64,000 nt of DNA from Streptomyces sp. MJM8645 (GCF_001625365.1 NZ_LJJF01000001.1:806001-870000); one strand, 5' to 3'; shown: positions 1 through 8,923, numbered from the stretch's first letter. The notes: generated by a model from the letters alone, not told the origin. Translations and numbers: made by a program.

Positions 1-1
1 G

Positions 2-964
2 CTGCCGCGCGGTGAGGGACTGGGGCCGATGCGCCCGGTGGGTCTGGTCAACCCGGAGAAGAGGTCCTGGTTCGGCGCCTTCCAGCACAAGCCGGACGTC
101 TACCGGGCCACCGTCGCCTGGTTCGGCGAGCCCTTCCCCGACCGCAACGCGCCGGTCACCGAGGAGGAGATGCGCACGGCCCTGGTCGAGCACACCGGCG
201 GCGACCACGGGATGCACGACGTCACCTGGCTGTCCCGGCTCACCGACGTCTCCCGGCTGGCCGGGGCGTACCGCAGCGGCCGGGTGCTGCTGGCCGGCGA
301 CGCGGCGCACATCCACCTGCCGGCCGGCGGGCAGGGGCTCAACCTCGGCATCCAGGACGCGGTGAACCTCGGCTGGAAGCTCGCGTCCGTGGTACGCGGC
401 CAGGGCGGCGAGGAGTTGCTGGACAGCTATCAGGGCGAGCGGCGCCCGGTCGCCGACGGCGTGGTGCGCAACACCCGGACCCAGGCCGTGCTGATCGACC
501 CGGACCCGAGGTACGACGCGCTGCGCCAAACCTTCCGCGAGCTGATGGCACTGCCGGACACCAACCGCCACATCGCCGGGATGCTGTCCGGCTTCGACGT
601 CGCCTACGGGACGGGTGACCACCCGTCGGTCGGGCGCCGGATGCCGGACGCCGACCTGCTCACCGCCGGGGGCGGCCGACGGATCAGCGGCTGCTTCACC
701 GAGGCGCGCGGGCTGCTGCTGCTGCCCGACCCCGGACCGGCCGCCTCGCCACCGGCCGCCTCGCCACCGGCCGCCTCGCCACCGGCCGCCTCGCCACTGG
801 CCGCCTGGGCCGACCGCGTCACCACCGTGACCGCCAAGGTCGCGGGCGCGGAGCCCGACCTCGCCTTCCTGATCCGCCCTGACGGCTACGTCGCCTGGGC
901 CGGGCCCCCGGCGCGGCGCGAGGAGCTCCGCCACGCCGCGACCACCTGGTTCGGCGCCGCCTGA
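2..964 (+). CDS. FAD-dependent aromatic hydroxylase, 5'-truncated by window edge
   Basis: The frame is open to the left edge, so this is the C-terminal part of a longer gene. The second FAD-binding motif (RVLLAGDAAHIHLPAGGQG, about 290-345) is followed by GLNLGIQDAVNLGWKLA, typical of group A flavin monooxygenases of the PheA/TetX/OxyS type. A C-terminal thioredoxin-like domain follows, ending in LIRPDGYVAWAG. The family hydroxylates phenolic or polyketide rings using NAD(P)H and O2. Next to a methyltransferase, halogenase and type II PKS it is probably a tetracycline-ring oxygenase (OxyS/OxyL/OxyG class), but which one cannot be told from this half. A Pro/Ala/Ser repeat interrupts the C-terminal domain. 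The N-terminal GxGxxG motif must lie outside the window. Confidence 0.85.
   Translation: MPRGEGLGPMRPVGLVNPEKRSWFGAFQHKPDVYRATVAWFGEPFPDRNAPVTEEEMRTALVEHTGGDHGMHDVTWLSRLTDVSRLAGAYRSGRVLLAGDAAHIHLPAGGQGLNLGIQDAVNLGWKLASVVRGQGGEELLDSYQGERRPVADGVVRNTRTQAVLIDPDPRYDALRQTFRELMALPDTNRHIAGMLSGFDVAYGTGDHPSVGRRMPDADLLTAGGGRRISGCFTEARGLLLLPDPGPAASPPAASPPAASPPAASPLAAWADRVTTVTAKVAGAEPDLAFLIRPDGYVAWAGPPARREELRHAATTWFGAA
736..810 (+). repeat. 15-bp in-frame tandem repeat in monooxygenase
   Basis: Four identical copies of ACCGGCCGCCTCGCC (736-795) are followed by a degenerate fifth (796-810). The repeat is in frame and encodes repeated P-A-A-S-P in the C-terminal domain. The unit length is a multiple of three, so copy number can change without a frameshift. 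Confidence 0.9.
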
Positions 965-1022
965 GAACCGCACGACCCGCACGACCCGCACGACACCCGC
1001 AGCACACCGAGAGAGGGAGAAG

Positions 1023-2060
1023 ATGACTTCAGTCACCGGCAGCCCCGCCGCCCGCGCGCGCCGGATCGTCGCACTCAACACCGCCTACTTCCAAGCGAAG
1101 GCGCTCCAGAGCGCGGTGGAGCTCGGCCTCTTCGAGCTACTGGCGGACCGCTCCGCCGGCGTCGACGAGATCCGGTCCGAACTGGGCGTCAACCACCGGC
1201 TGTTCAAGGACTTCCTGGACGCCCTGGTCGGCCTCGACCTGCTGACGGCCGAGGACGGCCGCTACCGCGCCGCCCCGCTCGCCGAGGAGTTCCTGCTCCC
1301 GGACGCTCCGACCTACCTGGGCGGCACCGCCCAGCAGCACGCCCGGCTGCACTTCCACGCCTGGGCGCAGCTGACCGACGCGCTGCGCGACGGCAAGGCC
1401 AAGTCCGCCGTCGCCGCGCAGGGTCCGCTGGCCTACCCCAAGCACTACGAGGACCTCGACCGCGCCCGCCAGGTCATGGCGCACATGGACGCCCACAACG
1501 GGTTCACCGCGGACGAGCTGGCCCGCCAGCTCGACTGGAGCCGCTACACGTCCTTCGTGGACGTCGGCGGCGCGCGCGGCAACGTGGCCTCCCGGATCGC
1601 CTCGGCCCACCCGCACCTGCGGGGCGCCGTCTTCGACCTGCCGGCGCTGCGCCCGCTCTTCGACGAGCTGGTGAGCACGGCCGGGACGGCCGACCGGGTC
1701 ACCTTCCACGGCGGCGACTTCTTCGCCTCCCCGATGCCGGAGGCCGATGTGGTGATCCTCGGCCACGTGCTGCCCGACTGGCCGGTCGACGACCGCCGGG
1801 AGCTGCTGCGGCGCGCCCACAAGGCGGTGCGGCCCGGCGGCGCGGTGGTGCTCTACGACGCCATGATCGACCCGGACGAGCGGGACCCGGAGGTCCTGCT
1901 GCAACGGATCAACCACACCATGATCCGGGACGACAGCTCCGCGTACTCGCTCCAGCAGGCCCGCGACTACCTGGAGGAGGCCGGCTTCACGGTCGACCGG
2001 GTGACCGCCACCGACACCATCACCCGGGACCACTTCGCCATCGGCGTCAAGCCCGCCTGA
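1023..2060 (+). CDS. SAM-dependent O-methyltransferase-family protein (OxyF/SsfM4-like)
   Basis: A protein of 345 aa with the two-domain layout of acetylserotonin/hydroxyindole O-methyltransferases. The N-terminal winged-helix dimerisation domain covers about residues 15-110. A Rossmann SAM domain follows, with FVDVGGARGN as motif I (about 180), a DLP acidic loop and GHVLPDW as motif IV. Upstream GAGAGGGAGAAG is a clear ribosome binding site. Some members of this fold in polyketide clusters methylate carbon, such as the C-6 methyltransferase OxyF of oxytetracycline. Its position 17 bases before the halogenase and 58 after the hydroxylase puts it in the same operon. I infer a ring C-methyltransferase; O-methylation cannot be excluded. 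Confidence 0.85.
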   Translation: MTSVTGSPAARARRIVALNTAYFQAKALQSAVELGLFELLADRSAGVDEIRSELGVNHRLFKDFLDALVGLDLLTAEDGRYRAAPLAEEFLLPDAPTYLGGTAQQHARLHFHAWAQLTDALRDGKAKSAVAAQGPLAYPKHYEDLDRARQVMAHMDAHNGFTADELARQLDWSRYTSFVDVGGARGNVASRIASAHPHLRGAVFDLPALRPLFDELVSTAGTADRVTFHGGDFFASPMPEADVVILGHVLPDWPVDDRRELLRRAHKAVRPGGAVVLYDAMIDPDERDPEVLLQRINHTMIRDDSSAYSLQQARDYLEEAGFTVDRVTATDTITRDHFAIGVKPA

Positions 2061-2077
2061 ACGGAAGGGAGAACGAC

Positions 2078-3733
2078 GTGACGGAGCACGCCACACCGCA
2101 GGCGGAACAGCCGTACGACGTGGTCATCGTCGGCACCGGCCTGTCGGGCACCATGCTCGGCTCGATCCTGGCCAAGCAGGACTTCCGCGTCCTGCTGCTC
2201 GACGGCACCCACCACCCCCGGTTCGCCGTCGGCGAGTCGACCATCGGGCAGACGCTGGTGGTGCTGCGGCTGATCGCCGACCGGTACGGGATCCCGGAGA
2301 TCGCCCACCTGGCGAGCTTCGAGGACGTGCTGGCCAACGTGAGCAGCGCGCACGGGCAGAAGAGCAACTTCGGGTTCATGTTCCACGAGGACGGCGAGGA
2401 GCCGGACCCGAACCTCACCAGCCAGTTCCGCATCCCCGGGATCGTCGGCAACGCCGCGCACTTCTTCCGGCAGGACACCGACGCGTACATGTTCCACACC
2501 GCCGTCCGCTACGGCTGCGACGCGCGGCAGGACTACCGGGTGGAGCGCGTCGACCTCGACGACGACGGGGTCACGGTGGTCGGCGCGGACGGCAGCAGCT
2601 ACCGCGCCCGCTACCTGGTCGACGCCAGCGGGTTCCGCTCGCCGCTGGCCAAGCAGCTGGGGCTGCGGGAGGAGCCCAGCCGGCTCAAGCACCACGCGCG
2701 CTCGATCTTCACGCACATGGTCGGGGTGGAGGCGATCGACGACCACCTGGACACGCCCGACGGGCTGCGTCCGCCGGTGCCGTGGAACGACGGGACGATG
2801 CACCACATCTTCGAGCGCGGCTGGATGTGGATCATCCCGTTCGACAACCACCCCGGGGCCACCAATCCCCTGTGCAGCGTGGGCATCCAGCTCGACCCGA
2901 GGACGTACCCGGCGCGCCAGGACCTCACCGCCGAGGAGGAGTTCTGGTCCCACGTGGACCGCTTCCCCGCGGTGCGGCGGCAGTTGGAGGGCGCCCGGAG
3001 CGTGCGCGAGTGGGTCCGGACGGACCGGATGCAGTACTCCTCGACCCGGACGGTCGGCGAGCGCTGGTGCCTGATGTCGCACGCGGCCGGGTTCATCGAC
3101 CCGCTGTTCTCCCGGGGGCTGTCCAACACCTGCGAGATCATCAACGCGCTGTCCTGGCGGCTGATGGCGGCGCTGCGCGAGGACGACTTCTCGCTGGAGC
3201 GGTTCGCCTACGTGGAGCGGCTGGAGCAGGGCCTGCTGGACTACAACGACCGGCTGGTGAACAACTCGTTCATCTCCTTCTCCCACTACCCGTTGTGGAA
3301 CTCGGTGTTCCGGATCTGGGCCTCGGCCAGCGTGATCGGCGGCAAGCGCATCCTCAACGCGCTGACCGCGACCAAGGAGACCGGTGACGACACGCACTGC
3401 CAGGCCCTGGACGACAACCCGTACCCGGGGCTGTGGTGCCCGCTGGACTTCTACAAGGAGGCCTTCGACGAGCTCACCGAGCTGTGCGAGGCCGTGGACG
3501 CCAAGCGGATGACGGCCGAGGAGGCCGCCGCCACCCTGGAGCAGCGGGTGCGGGAGTCGGACTGGATGCTGCCCGCGCTGGGCTTCAACGACCCCGACAC
3601 CCATCACATCAACCCGACGGCCGAGAAGATGATCCAGCTCGCACAGTGGGCCACCGACCACCCCCGCCCGGAGATCCGGGAGCTGCTGGCCGCCAGCGCC
3701 GAGGAGGTCAAGGCCGCCATGCGCAGGAGCTAG
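2078..3733 (+). CDS. ctcP: FADH2-dependent halogenase (CtcP-type)
   Basis: A protein of 551 aa starting at GTG behind GGAAGGGAGAA. The N-terminal Rossmann motif VVIVGTGLSG (about 15-24) binds FAD, and the VGEST segment follows near residue 50. The diagnostic halogenase motif WxWxIP is present as W249-M-W-I-I-P254. It belongs to the tryptophan-halogenase superfamily, in the branch acting on aromatic polyketides and related substrates. The family uses reduced flavin, O2 and chloride to form HOCl, which a conserved lysine passes on. A flavin reductase lies immediately downstream on the other strand. With a tetracycline PKS set next door, the closest known role is chlorination of the tetracycline D ring (CtcP/Cts4 of chlortetracycline). 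The symbol is by inferred homology, not alignment. Confidence 0.85.
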   Translation: MTEHATPQAEQPYDVVIVGTGLSGTMLGSILAKQDFRVLLLDGTHHPRFAVGESTIGQTLVVLRLIADRYGIPEIAHLASFEDVLANVSSAHGQKSNFGFMFHEDGEEPDPNLTSQFRIPGIVGNAAHFFRQDTDAYMFHTAVRYGCDARQDYRVERVDLDDDGVTVVGADGSSYRARYLVDASGFRSPLAKQLGLREEPSRLKHHARSIFTHMVGVEAIDDHLDTPDGLRPPVPWNDGTMHHIFERGWMWIIPFDNHPGATNPLCSVGIQLDPRTYPARQDLTAEEEFWSHVDRFPAVRRQLEGARSVREWVRTDRMQYSSTRTVGERWCLMSHAAGFIDPLFSRGLSNTCEIINALSWRLMAALREDDFSLERFAYVERLEQGLLDYNDRLVNNSFISFSHYPLWNSVFRIWASASVIGGKRILNALTATKETGDDTHCQALDDNPYPGLWCPLDFYKEAFDELTELCEAVDAKRMTAEEAAATLEQRVRESDWMLPALGFNDPDTHHINPTAEKMIQLAQWATDHPRPEIRELLAASAEEVKAAMRRS

Positions 3734-3771
3734 GGTCCTGTCCGGCCGAGGACGGCCGGCGGGACCGCCGA

Positions 3772-3808
3772 GGGCCGCGCCCGGGGAGCTGATCCCCGGG
3801 CGCGGCCC
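3772..3808. terminator. Bidirectional terminator between halogenase and flavin reductase
   Basis: A perfect 15-bp GC stem (3772-3786 with 3794-3808) with a 7-base loop lies between two convergent genes and can serve both strands. It has no U-tract, which is usual for actinomycetes. Confidence 0.8.
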
Positions 3809-3829
3809 CTTCCGTCGTCGGCGCGCCGC

Positions 3830-4405
3830 TCAGCCCTCGGCCGCCAGGGTCAGCGCGACGGTCCTCGGGTCCTCCTCGACCGGCCAGCAGGCGTAGGAGC
3901 GGCGCCAGTACATCAGCGGGCTGGGCACCTCCGGCCGGGCGGCACCGTCCACGACGGCACCGATCACGATCGTGTGGTCGCCGGCGTCGAGGGCCGCGGC
4001 GACCCGGCACTCGGCGTGCGCGACGGCGTCCAGCGGCACGGTGGGCAGGCCACCGAGCCGGCTGGGCTCCCAGCGGACGCCGCTGAAGCGGTCGCCACTG
4101 GCCGAGGCGAACAGCGCGGAGGTGTCCTCACCACCACCGCGCAGCACGTTCACCACGAACTCGCCGCGGTCCAGCACGGCCCGCAGCACCCGGCTCTCCC
4201 GATGGATGCAGACCAGCAGCAGCGGCGGCGTCTTGGAGACGCTGCACGCCGCGGAGCAGGTCAACCCGTACGGCTCGCCGTCGGCGCCCAGGGTGGTCAC
4301 CACGGTCACTCCGGTGGGCAGCGCGCCCATGATGGACAGGAAGGTCGGGCCGTCGACGCAGTCGCCGGCGAGGTCCTCGGGCAGGGGTAGGGGCATGGTG
4401 GGCAT
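3830..4405 (-). CDS. ctcQ: Flavin reductase (HpaC/CtcQ-like), probable halogenase partner
   Basis: A protein of 191 aa of the flavin-reductase-like FMN-binding family. Recognisable features are the ALPTGVTVVTT segment near the N-terminus, a GLTCSAACSVS flavin-binding strand, and HTIVIGAV near the C-terminus with a DAGDH motif. The ATG at 4405 is preferred over one at 4396 because GGAGA lies a few bases upstream. It supplies reduced flavin to a two-component oxygenase, and the adjacent halogenase is the obvious partner, as with CtcP/CtcQ. The two genes converge on a shared terminator, so they are not in one operon. The symbol rests on context and family only. Confidence 0.82.
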   Translation of the reverse strand: MPTMPLPLPEDLAGDCVDGPTFLSIMGALPTGVTVVTTLGADGEPYGLTCSAACSVSKTPPLLLVCIHRESRVLRAVLDRGEFVVNVLRGGGEDTSALFASASGDRFSGVRWEPSRLGGLPTVPLDAVAHAECRVAAALDAGDHTIVIGAVVDGAARPEVPSPLMYWRRSYACWPVEEDPRTVALTLAAEG

Positions 4406-4538
4406 GGGGTCTCCACTCTCGGCAGTCCGGTGCGGTGTCCCCATGCTCGTCGGGCGCGTTCGAGTCGCCGTCGGGTACGCCGCGTACCCCTGGCCCGGGA
4501 GCGGGACCAGGGGTACGCGGGTTGCCTCGGACGCGCGG

Positions 4539-6071
4539 TCACTCCTCGTCGCGCAGCTCCCGCAGCAGGAAGGTGAGCACGAAGCCGACCGCCAGGATCA
4601 GGCCGCCGACCAGGAACATCGTCTGGAAGCCGGCGGCGAAGGCGTCGATCGTGCGGGCCGCGAGGCCACCGCTCGTGGCGGGGTCCGAGAGCGCCTGGCG
4701 CACCGCCTCGTCACCGTTCAGGTCACCGCCGATCCGGCCGGCCGCGACGCCGAACAGCACCGACATGAAGACCGCGGCGCCCGCCGTGCCGCCGAGCTGA
4801 CGGAACAGGCCGGAGGCGGCGTTGGCCACGCCCAGCTCGGACTGGGGCGCCGCGCTCTGGATGGCCAGGGTGATGACCGTCTGGGAGAGCCCGATGCCCA
4901 GGCCGAGCCACGCCGTGAGCACCACCACCACCCACAGCGGGGTGTCGGCGCCGGCCGTGGAGAGCCCCAGCAGCGAGCCGGCCATCGAACCGAGCCCGAC
5001 GATGGCGGGCTTCTTGAACCGGTTCGTCTTCTTGATGATCTTCGCGCAGACCATCTGGGAGATGATCGCGCCCGTCATCAGCGGGATGATCACCAGCCCG
5101 GCCACGGTGGCGGTGCGGCCCTGCACCAGCTGGAGGTAGAGCGGCAGGGTGGAGACCGTACCGAAGATGCCGACACCGATGGTGAAGTTGACTGCGGTGG
5201 CCAGGGTGATCCCGCCCCGCTTGAACAGCCGCAGCGGGACCATCGCCTCCAGGCCCCGGGCCCGCTCCGCCAGGACGAACAGCACCAGGCCGAGCGCGGC
5301 GACGGCGTACAGCACCAGCGAACGGCCCGAACCCCAGCCCCAGTCGAGGCCCTCCTCGGCGACGACCAGCAGCGGCACCAGCCAGAGCGCGAGGGTGACG
5401 GCGCCCCGGTAGTCGATCGGGTGGTTCACCCGCTGGTGCGGCAGGTTGAGTGCCTTGCGCACGCTCAGCAGCGCAACCAGCCCGAGCGGCACGTTGATCA
5501 GGAAGGCCCAGCGCCAGCCGGTCACCCCCAGGATCTCGCCGGCGCCCGCGAACAGCCCGCCGACCAGCGGGCCGAGCACGCTGGCCGCGACCCACGCCAT
5601 CATCAGGTAGGAGAAGTACCGGCCGCGCTCCCGCACCGGGGCGAGGTCGGCGATGACGGCCGTGGGCAGCGACATCAGCCCGGCGCCGCCGAGTCCCTGG
5701 ACCACGCGGGCGACGGCGAGCGTCTCCATCGAGTTCGCCAGCGAGCAGGCCGCCGACCCGACGATGAAGACCACGATCGCCGCCAGGTAGAGCGGCTTGC
5801 GGCCGTAGATGTCGGAGAGCTTGCCGTAGAACGGCATCGCGATCGTGGAGCTGACCAGGTAGCCGGTGATGACCCAGGCCTGGACGGTCTGCCCGTGCAG
5901 CTGGTCGCCGATCGTGCGCAGCGCGGTCGAGACGATGGTCTGGTCGAGTGCGGCGAGCAGGACTGCCAGCAGCAGTCCGGTGAGGGCCGTGATGATCTGG
6001 CGGTGGGTGAAGCCGGCCGGGCCGGCGTCGTCCGCGACGTCCTCGTCGGTCTGCGAGGCGAGGTTTGCCAT
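4539..6071 (-). CDS. MFS drug:H+ antiporter, DHA2 (14-TM) type, probable tetracycline efflux pump
   Basis: A very hydrophobic protein of 510 aa starting at an ATG 9 bases after GGAG. The N-terminal half carries motif C-like and motif A-like signatures (GKLSDIYGRKPLYL near residue 75), followed by GLGGAGLMSLPTAVIADLAPVRERGR, typical of EmrB/QacA exporters with 14 helices. It is divergent from a MarR regulator, with two identical palindromes in the shared promoter. That layout matches otrB/otrR, the efflux pump and regulator of oxytetracycline producers. The probable role is self-resistance and product export. Substrate is inferred from the cluster, not from sequence. Confidence 0.87.
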   Translation of the reverse strand: MANLASQTDEDVADDAGPAGFTHRQIITALTGLLLAVLLAALDQTIVSTALRTIGDQLHGQTVQAWVITGYLVSSTIAMPFYGKLSDIYGRKPLYLAAIVVFIVGSAACSLANSMETLAVARVVQGLGGAGLMSLPTAVIADLAPVRERGRYFSYLMMAWVAASVLGPLVGGLFAGAGEILGVTGWRWAFLINVPLGLVALLSVRKALNLPHQRVNHPIDYRGAVTLALWLVPLLVVAEEGLDWGWGSGRSLVLYAVAALGLVLFVLAERARGLEAMVPLRLFKRGGITLATAVNFTIGVGIFGTVSTLPLYLQLVQGRTATVAGLVIIPLMTGAIISQMVCAKIIKKTNRFKKPAIVGLGSMAGSLLGLSTAGADTPLWVVVVLTAWLGLGIGLSQTVITLAIQSAAPQSELGVANAASGLFRQLGGTAGAAVFMSVLFGVAAGRIGGDLNGDEAVRQALSDPATSGGLAARTIDAFAAGFQTMFLVGGLILAVGFVLTFLLRELRDEE

Positions 6072-6152
6072 GTCCTGTTTCTCCATGCGGTTTCGGTCGG
6101 CCCGCCGTGCGGTGCCGGACGACCGCACAACCCGGGCCCGACACACAAAATC

Positions 6153-6166
6153 GACAAGCTCTTGTC
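6153..6166. promoter_or_regulatory. MarR operator copy 1
   Basis: GACAAGCTCTTGTC has perfect 6-bp inverted arms around a 2-base centre. It overlaps a TTGACA -35 element on the minus strand (TGTCAA at 6164-6169), so a bound repressor would block transcription of the exporter gene. Confidence 0.75.
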
Positions 6167-6197
6167 AATTTGAGGGTAGTGCCCACCTCGAGTAAAT

Positions 6198-6211
6198 GAC
6201 AAGCTCTTGTC
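6198..6211. promoter_or_regulatory. MarR operator copy 2
   Basis: An identical copy of the 14-bp palindrome, 45 bp from the first and 37 bp before the marR ATG. Its right arm runs into TTGTCG, a possible plus-strand -35, which suggests autoregulation of the marR gene. Confidence 0.72.
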
Positions 6212-6247
6212 GAAATCGCGCGAGCGTGCTGCGATTAGGCTTCCGTC

Positions 6248-6745
6248 ATGACCGACCTCTCCCCCGTGGCAGATACCTTGAGCGAGATCACCACCGAGTT
6301 GTTCGCCGTCAACGGCGCCCTGCTGCGCGCGGGCGACGGGCTGTCCGGCCGGTTCGGGCTGACCTCCGCGCGATGGCAGGTCCTCGGCCTGCTGGCAGAC
6401 GGTCCGCACAGCGCCGCGCACCTCGCGCGGGAGCGCGGGCTGCGCCGCCAGGCCGTCCAGCAGACCGTGGTCAAACTGGTCGAGGACGGCCTCGCCACCA
6501 CCAGCCCCAACCCGGCGGACCGGCGCGCACCGCTGGTCTCGCTGACCGCGAAGGGCGCCGACGCACTCGCCCTGCTGGAGCCGGCCGAGCGGCGCTGGCT
6601 GGAACACCTGGCCTCGCCACTGGACCCGGACGACCTGAAGGCCACGCTGCGAGTGCTGCGTGGCCTTCGGGCGGCGCTGGCCGACGAACTGCCCCCGTCG
6701 GTCGCGGGAGACAGTGGCACCGCGGATCTCACAGGTCCAACGTGA
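6248..6745 (+). CDS. MarR-family transcriptional regulator (OtrR-like)
   Basis: A protein of 165 aa with the MarR winged helix. The segment LTSARWQVLGLLADGPHSAAHLARERGLRRQAVQQTVVKLVEDGLA (about residues 35-85) holds the helix-turn-helix, and NPADRRAPLVSLTAKG is the beta-wing. MarR proteins sense phenolic ligands and release paired palindromes; the two GACAAGCTCTTGTC sites just upstream fit. It is divergent from the exporter and its 3' end overlaps the 3' end of the amidotransferase gene by 17 bases. It probably derepresses the pump when the polyketide accumulates. Confidence 0.88.
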   Translation: MTDLSPVADTLSEITTELFAVNGALLRAGDGLSGRFGLTSARWQVLGLLADGPHSAAHLARERGLRRQAVQQTVVKLVEDGLATTSPNPADRRAPLVSLTAKGADALALLEPAERRWLEHLASPLDPDDLKATLRVLRGLRAALADELPPSVAGDSGTADLTGPT

Positions 6746-8558
6746 CCTCGTACTCCGTGAGCCAGGAGTTGAGCCAGAGCACCAGCTCCAGGCTCCCCCG
6801 GTCGTACGGGCGGCTCACCGCGCCCAGCGGCCGGTCGACGACCGCCCGCGCCCGCCCGAGGTCCAGCAGCGGCAGGACCGGGGCGTCCGCGTCGCGCAGC
6901 AGCCGGGCGAGTTCGGCGCGCAGCACGGCCTCGTAGCCCGGGTCCTGGGTGGCCGGGTACGGGGTCTTGACCCGCTCGACCACCGACCGCGGCAACAGGT
7001 CGGCGACGGCCGCGCGCAGCAGGCTCTTCTCCCGGCCGTCGAAGGACTTCATCGCCCACGGCACGTTGAAGACGTACTCCACCAACCGGTGGTCGCAGAA
7101 CGGCACCCGAACCTCCAGGCCCACCGCCATGCTCATCCGGTCCTTGCGGTCGAGCAGGGTCTGCACGAACCGGGTCAGGTTGAGATAGGTGATCTCGCGC
7201 ATCCGACGGTCATCGGCGGACTCCCCCGGCAGCACCGGCACTTCGGCGAGCGCCTCCGAGTACCGCGCGGCCCGGTAGCCGTCGAGGTCGAGCTTGTCCA
7301 GCAGTCCCTGCTGGAACAGCGAGCGGCCGCCGAAGTAGCGTGCCGAACCCGAGGTGAGCCAGGGGAAGGTGGTGGCGCGCAGGGCCAGCGGGTTGTGGAA
7401 CCAACGGTAGCCGCCGAACAGTTCGTCCGCGGCCTCGCCGGACAGCGCCACCGTGCACTCCCGCTTTACCGCCCGGAAGAACAGGTACAGCGAGGGCCAC
7501 ATGTCACCCCAGTACGCGGGCGGCAGGTCGGTGGCCCGCAGCACCGCGGCGCGCACCGCCGGATCCGTCAGATCGCCGCTGTCCAGCAGGACTTCGCGGT
7601 GTTCCGCACCCACGTGCCGGGCCAGGTCGCGGACGAACGGCGCGTCCGGCGCCTGGCGCACCGCGTCCGGGGCGAAGCCGTCCGCCGCGCCCCGGAAGTC
7701 CACCGAGAACGAGCGCACCGGCCCCGACCGGGCCGCCAGCGCCGTCACCGCCGAGGAGTCGAGGCCTCCGGAGAGCAGGCAGCCCAGCGGCACGTCCGAG
7801 ACCAGCTGGCGCGCGACCGTGTCGGACAGCAGCTCCCGCACCGTCCCGATGGTCGCGGACAGGTCGTCGGTGTGCTCACGGGCCTCCAGCCGCCAGTAGG
7901 TGTGCCGGCGCACCCCGGTGCGCCCGACCCGGACGAGTTGGCCGGGCCGGACCTCGCGCATCCCGGAGAAGACGGCCGCCTCGGGCGTCTTGACCATGTC
8001 CAGCGCCTCGCACAGCCCCTCCGCGCCGACCCTGCGCGGCACCGCGCGGTCGGCGAGGACGGCCTTCGGCTCCGAGCCGAACAGCACGCCCGTGTCTGTC
8101 GGGTAGTAGTACAGCGGTTTGACGCCCATCCGGTCGCGGACCAGCAGCAGTTCCTCGGCCTGCTCGTCCCAGATGCCGAAGGCGTACATGCCGTTGAGCC
8201 GGTCCACCAGCGCGGCACCCCACTGGAGGTAGCCGCGGAGCACCACCTCGGTGTCGCACGCCGTCCGGAACCGGTGGCCGAGCGCGATCAACTCGGCGCG
8301 CAACTCACGGAAGTTGTAGACCTCGCCGGCGAACGTGATCGCCGCGCCGCGGCCCCGGTGCCGGGCGGTCATCGGCTGCTGCCCGTGCGCCGGGTCGATC
8401 ACCGCCAGCCGGCGGTGGCCGAAGCCGACCCACGGGCCGAACCAGAGCCCCTCGGCGTCCGGCCCTCGGCAGGCCATGGTGTCCGTCATCGCCTGCAGCA
8501 GATCACGGCGCTGCTCGGGGGAGGCGTCGAAGTCGACCGCCCCAACGATGCCGCACAC
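6729..8558 (-). CDS. oxyD: Asparagine-synthetase-like amidotransferase (OxyD-type)
   Basis: A protein of 609 aa. Start GTG 8558 is chosen over TTG 8564 because it gives Met-Cys-Gly-Ile-Val, exposing the catalytic Cys of a class II glutamine amidotransferase after Met removal. The N-terminal domain holds CRGPDAEG and the NFRELRAEL region. The C-terminal synthetase domain carries the ATP pyrophosphatase loop SGGLDSSAV (about 255) and SGEAADELFGGY. It starts two bases after the ACP stop in the order KS, CLF, ACP, amidotransferase, exactly as in oxyABCD. There it makes the malonamyl starter that becomes the C-2 carboxamide of tetracyclines. That role is inferred from order and family. Confidence 0.9.
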   Translation of the reverse strand: MCGIVGAVDFDASPEQRRDLLQAMTDTMACRGPDAEGLWFGPWVGFGHRRLAVIDPAHGQQPMTARHRGRGAAITFAGEVYNFRELRAELIALGHRFRTACDTEVVLRGYLQWGAALVDRLNGMYAFGIWDEQAEELLLVRDRMGVKPLYYYPTDTGVLFGSEPKAVLADRAVPRRVGAEGLCEALDMVKTPEAAVFSGMREVRPGQLVRVGRTGVRRHTYWRLEAREHTDDLSATIGTVRELLSDTVARQLVSDVPLGCLLSGGLDSSAVTALAARSGPVRSFSVDFRGAADGFAPDAVRQAPDAPFVRDLARHVGAEHREVLLDSGDLTDPAVRAAVLRATDLPPAYWGDMWPSLYLFFRAVKRECTVALSGEAADELFGGYRWFHNPLALRATTFPWLTSGSARYFGGRSLFQQGLLDKLDLDGYRAARYSEALAEVPVLPGESADDRRMREITYLNLTRFVQTLLDRKDRMSMAVGLEVRVPFCDHRLVEYVFNVPWAMKSFDGREKSLLRAAVADLLPRSVVERVKTPYPATQDPGYEAVLRAELARLLRDADAPVLPLLDLGRARAVVDRPLGAVSRPYDRGSLELVLWLNSWLTEYEVTLDL

Positions 8559-8560
8559 GC

Positions 8561-8815
8561 TCAACCCACCTGGGTCAGGCTCAGGTTGACCGCGGCCAGC
8601 AGCTGCCGCGGGGTCCTGGCCTCGACCACGACGTCGTCCGGCAGCGCGATGCTCCGGTCCCGCTCGATCATGTTGACGGTGTTGAACAGCGCCAGCGAGT
8701 CGTAGCCCAGGGCCTCGAAGGGCACGTCCAGGACGTCGTCGAGGTCGACGCCCTCGTCGACGCCCGCGGCCTCGCGCAGCGTGGTGATCAGATCGTCAAG
8801 GGTGAACTCTGCCAT
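8561..8815 (-). CDS. oxyC: Type II PKS acyl carrier protein (OxyC-type)
   Basis: An 84-aa acidic protein with the phosphopantetheine site LGYDSLAL, Ser40 being the attachment residue. Length and Ser position match aromatic polyketide ACPs. It carries the growing poly-beta-ketone for the ketosynthase pair encoded just upstream. The stop lies next to the amidotransferase start, so the two are probably translated together. Confidence 0.95.
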   Translation of the reverse strand: MAEFTLDDLITTLREAAGVDEGVDLDDVLDVPFEALGYDSLALFNTVNMIERDRSIALPDDVVVEARTPRQLLAAVNLSLTQVG

Positions 8816-8829
8816 GGCGTTTCCTCAGT

Positions 8830-8923
8830 TCGGTCGATCGTCGGTCGATCGTCGGTCGGTTCTTCGGCGGCCGCTTCCGCGGCTCGCCTGCAGTCGGTCG
8901 GAAGTCGGTCAGCGGTCGGTCAG
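8830..8923. repeat. TCGGTC-rich short repeats between CLF and ACP genes
   Basis: Two perfect copies of TCGGTCGATCG (8830-8851) are followed by TCGGTCGG and further scattered TCGGTC elements up to the CLF stop. They fill most of the 104-base gap inside an otherwise tightly packed PKS operon. No function is evident. Confidence 0.7.

Noticed and set aside
1137..3661. Long minus-strand open frames opposite the methyltransferase and halogenase genes
   Set aside because: They are antisense shadows caused by high GC; the plus-strand frames carry clear family motifs.
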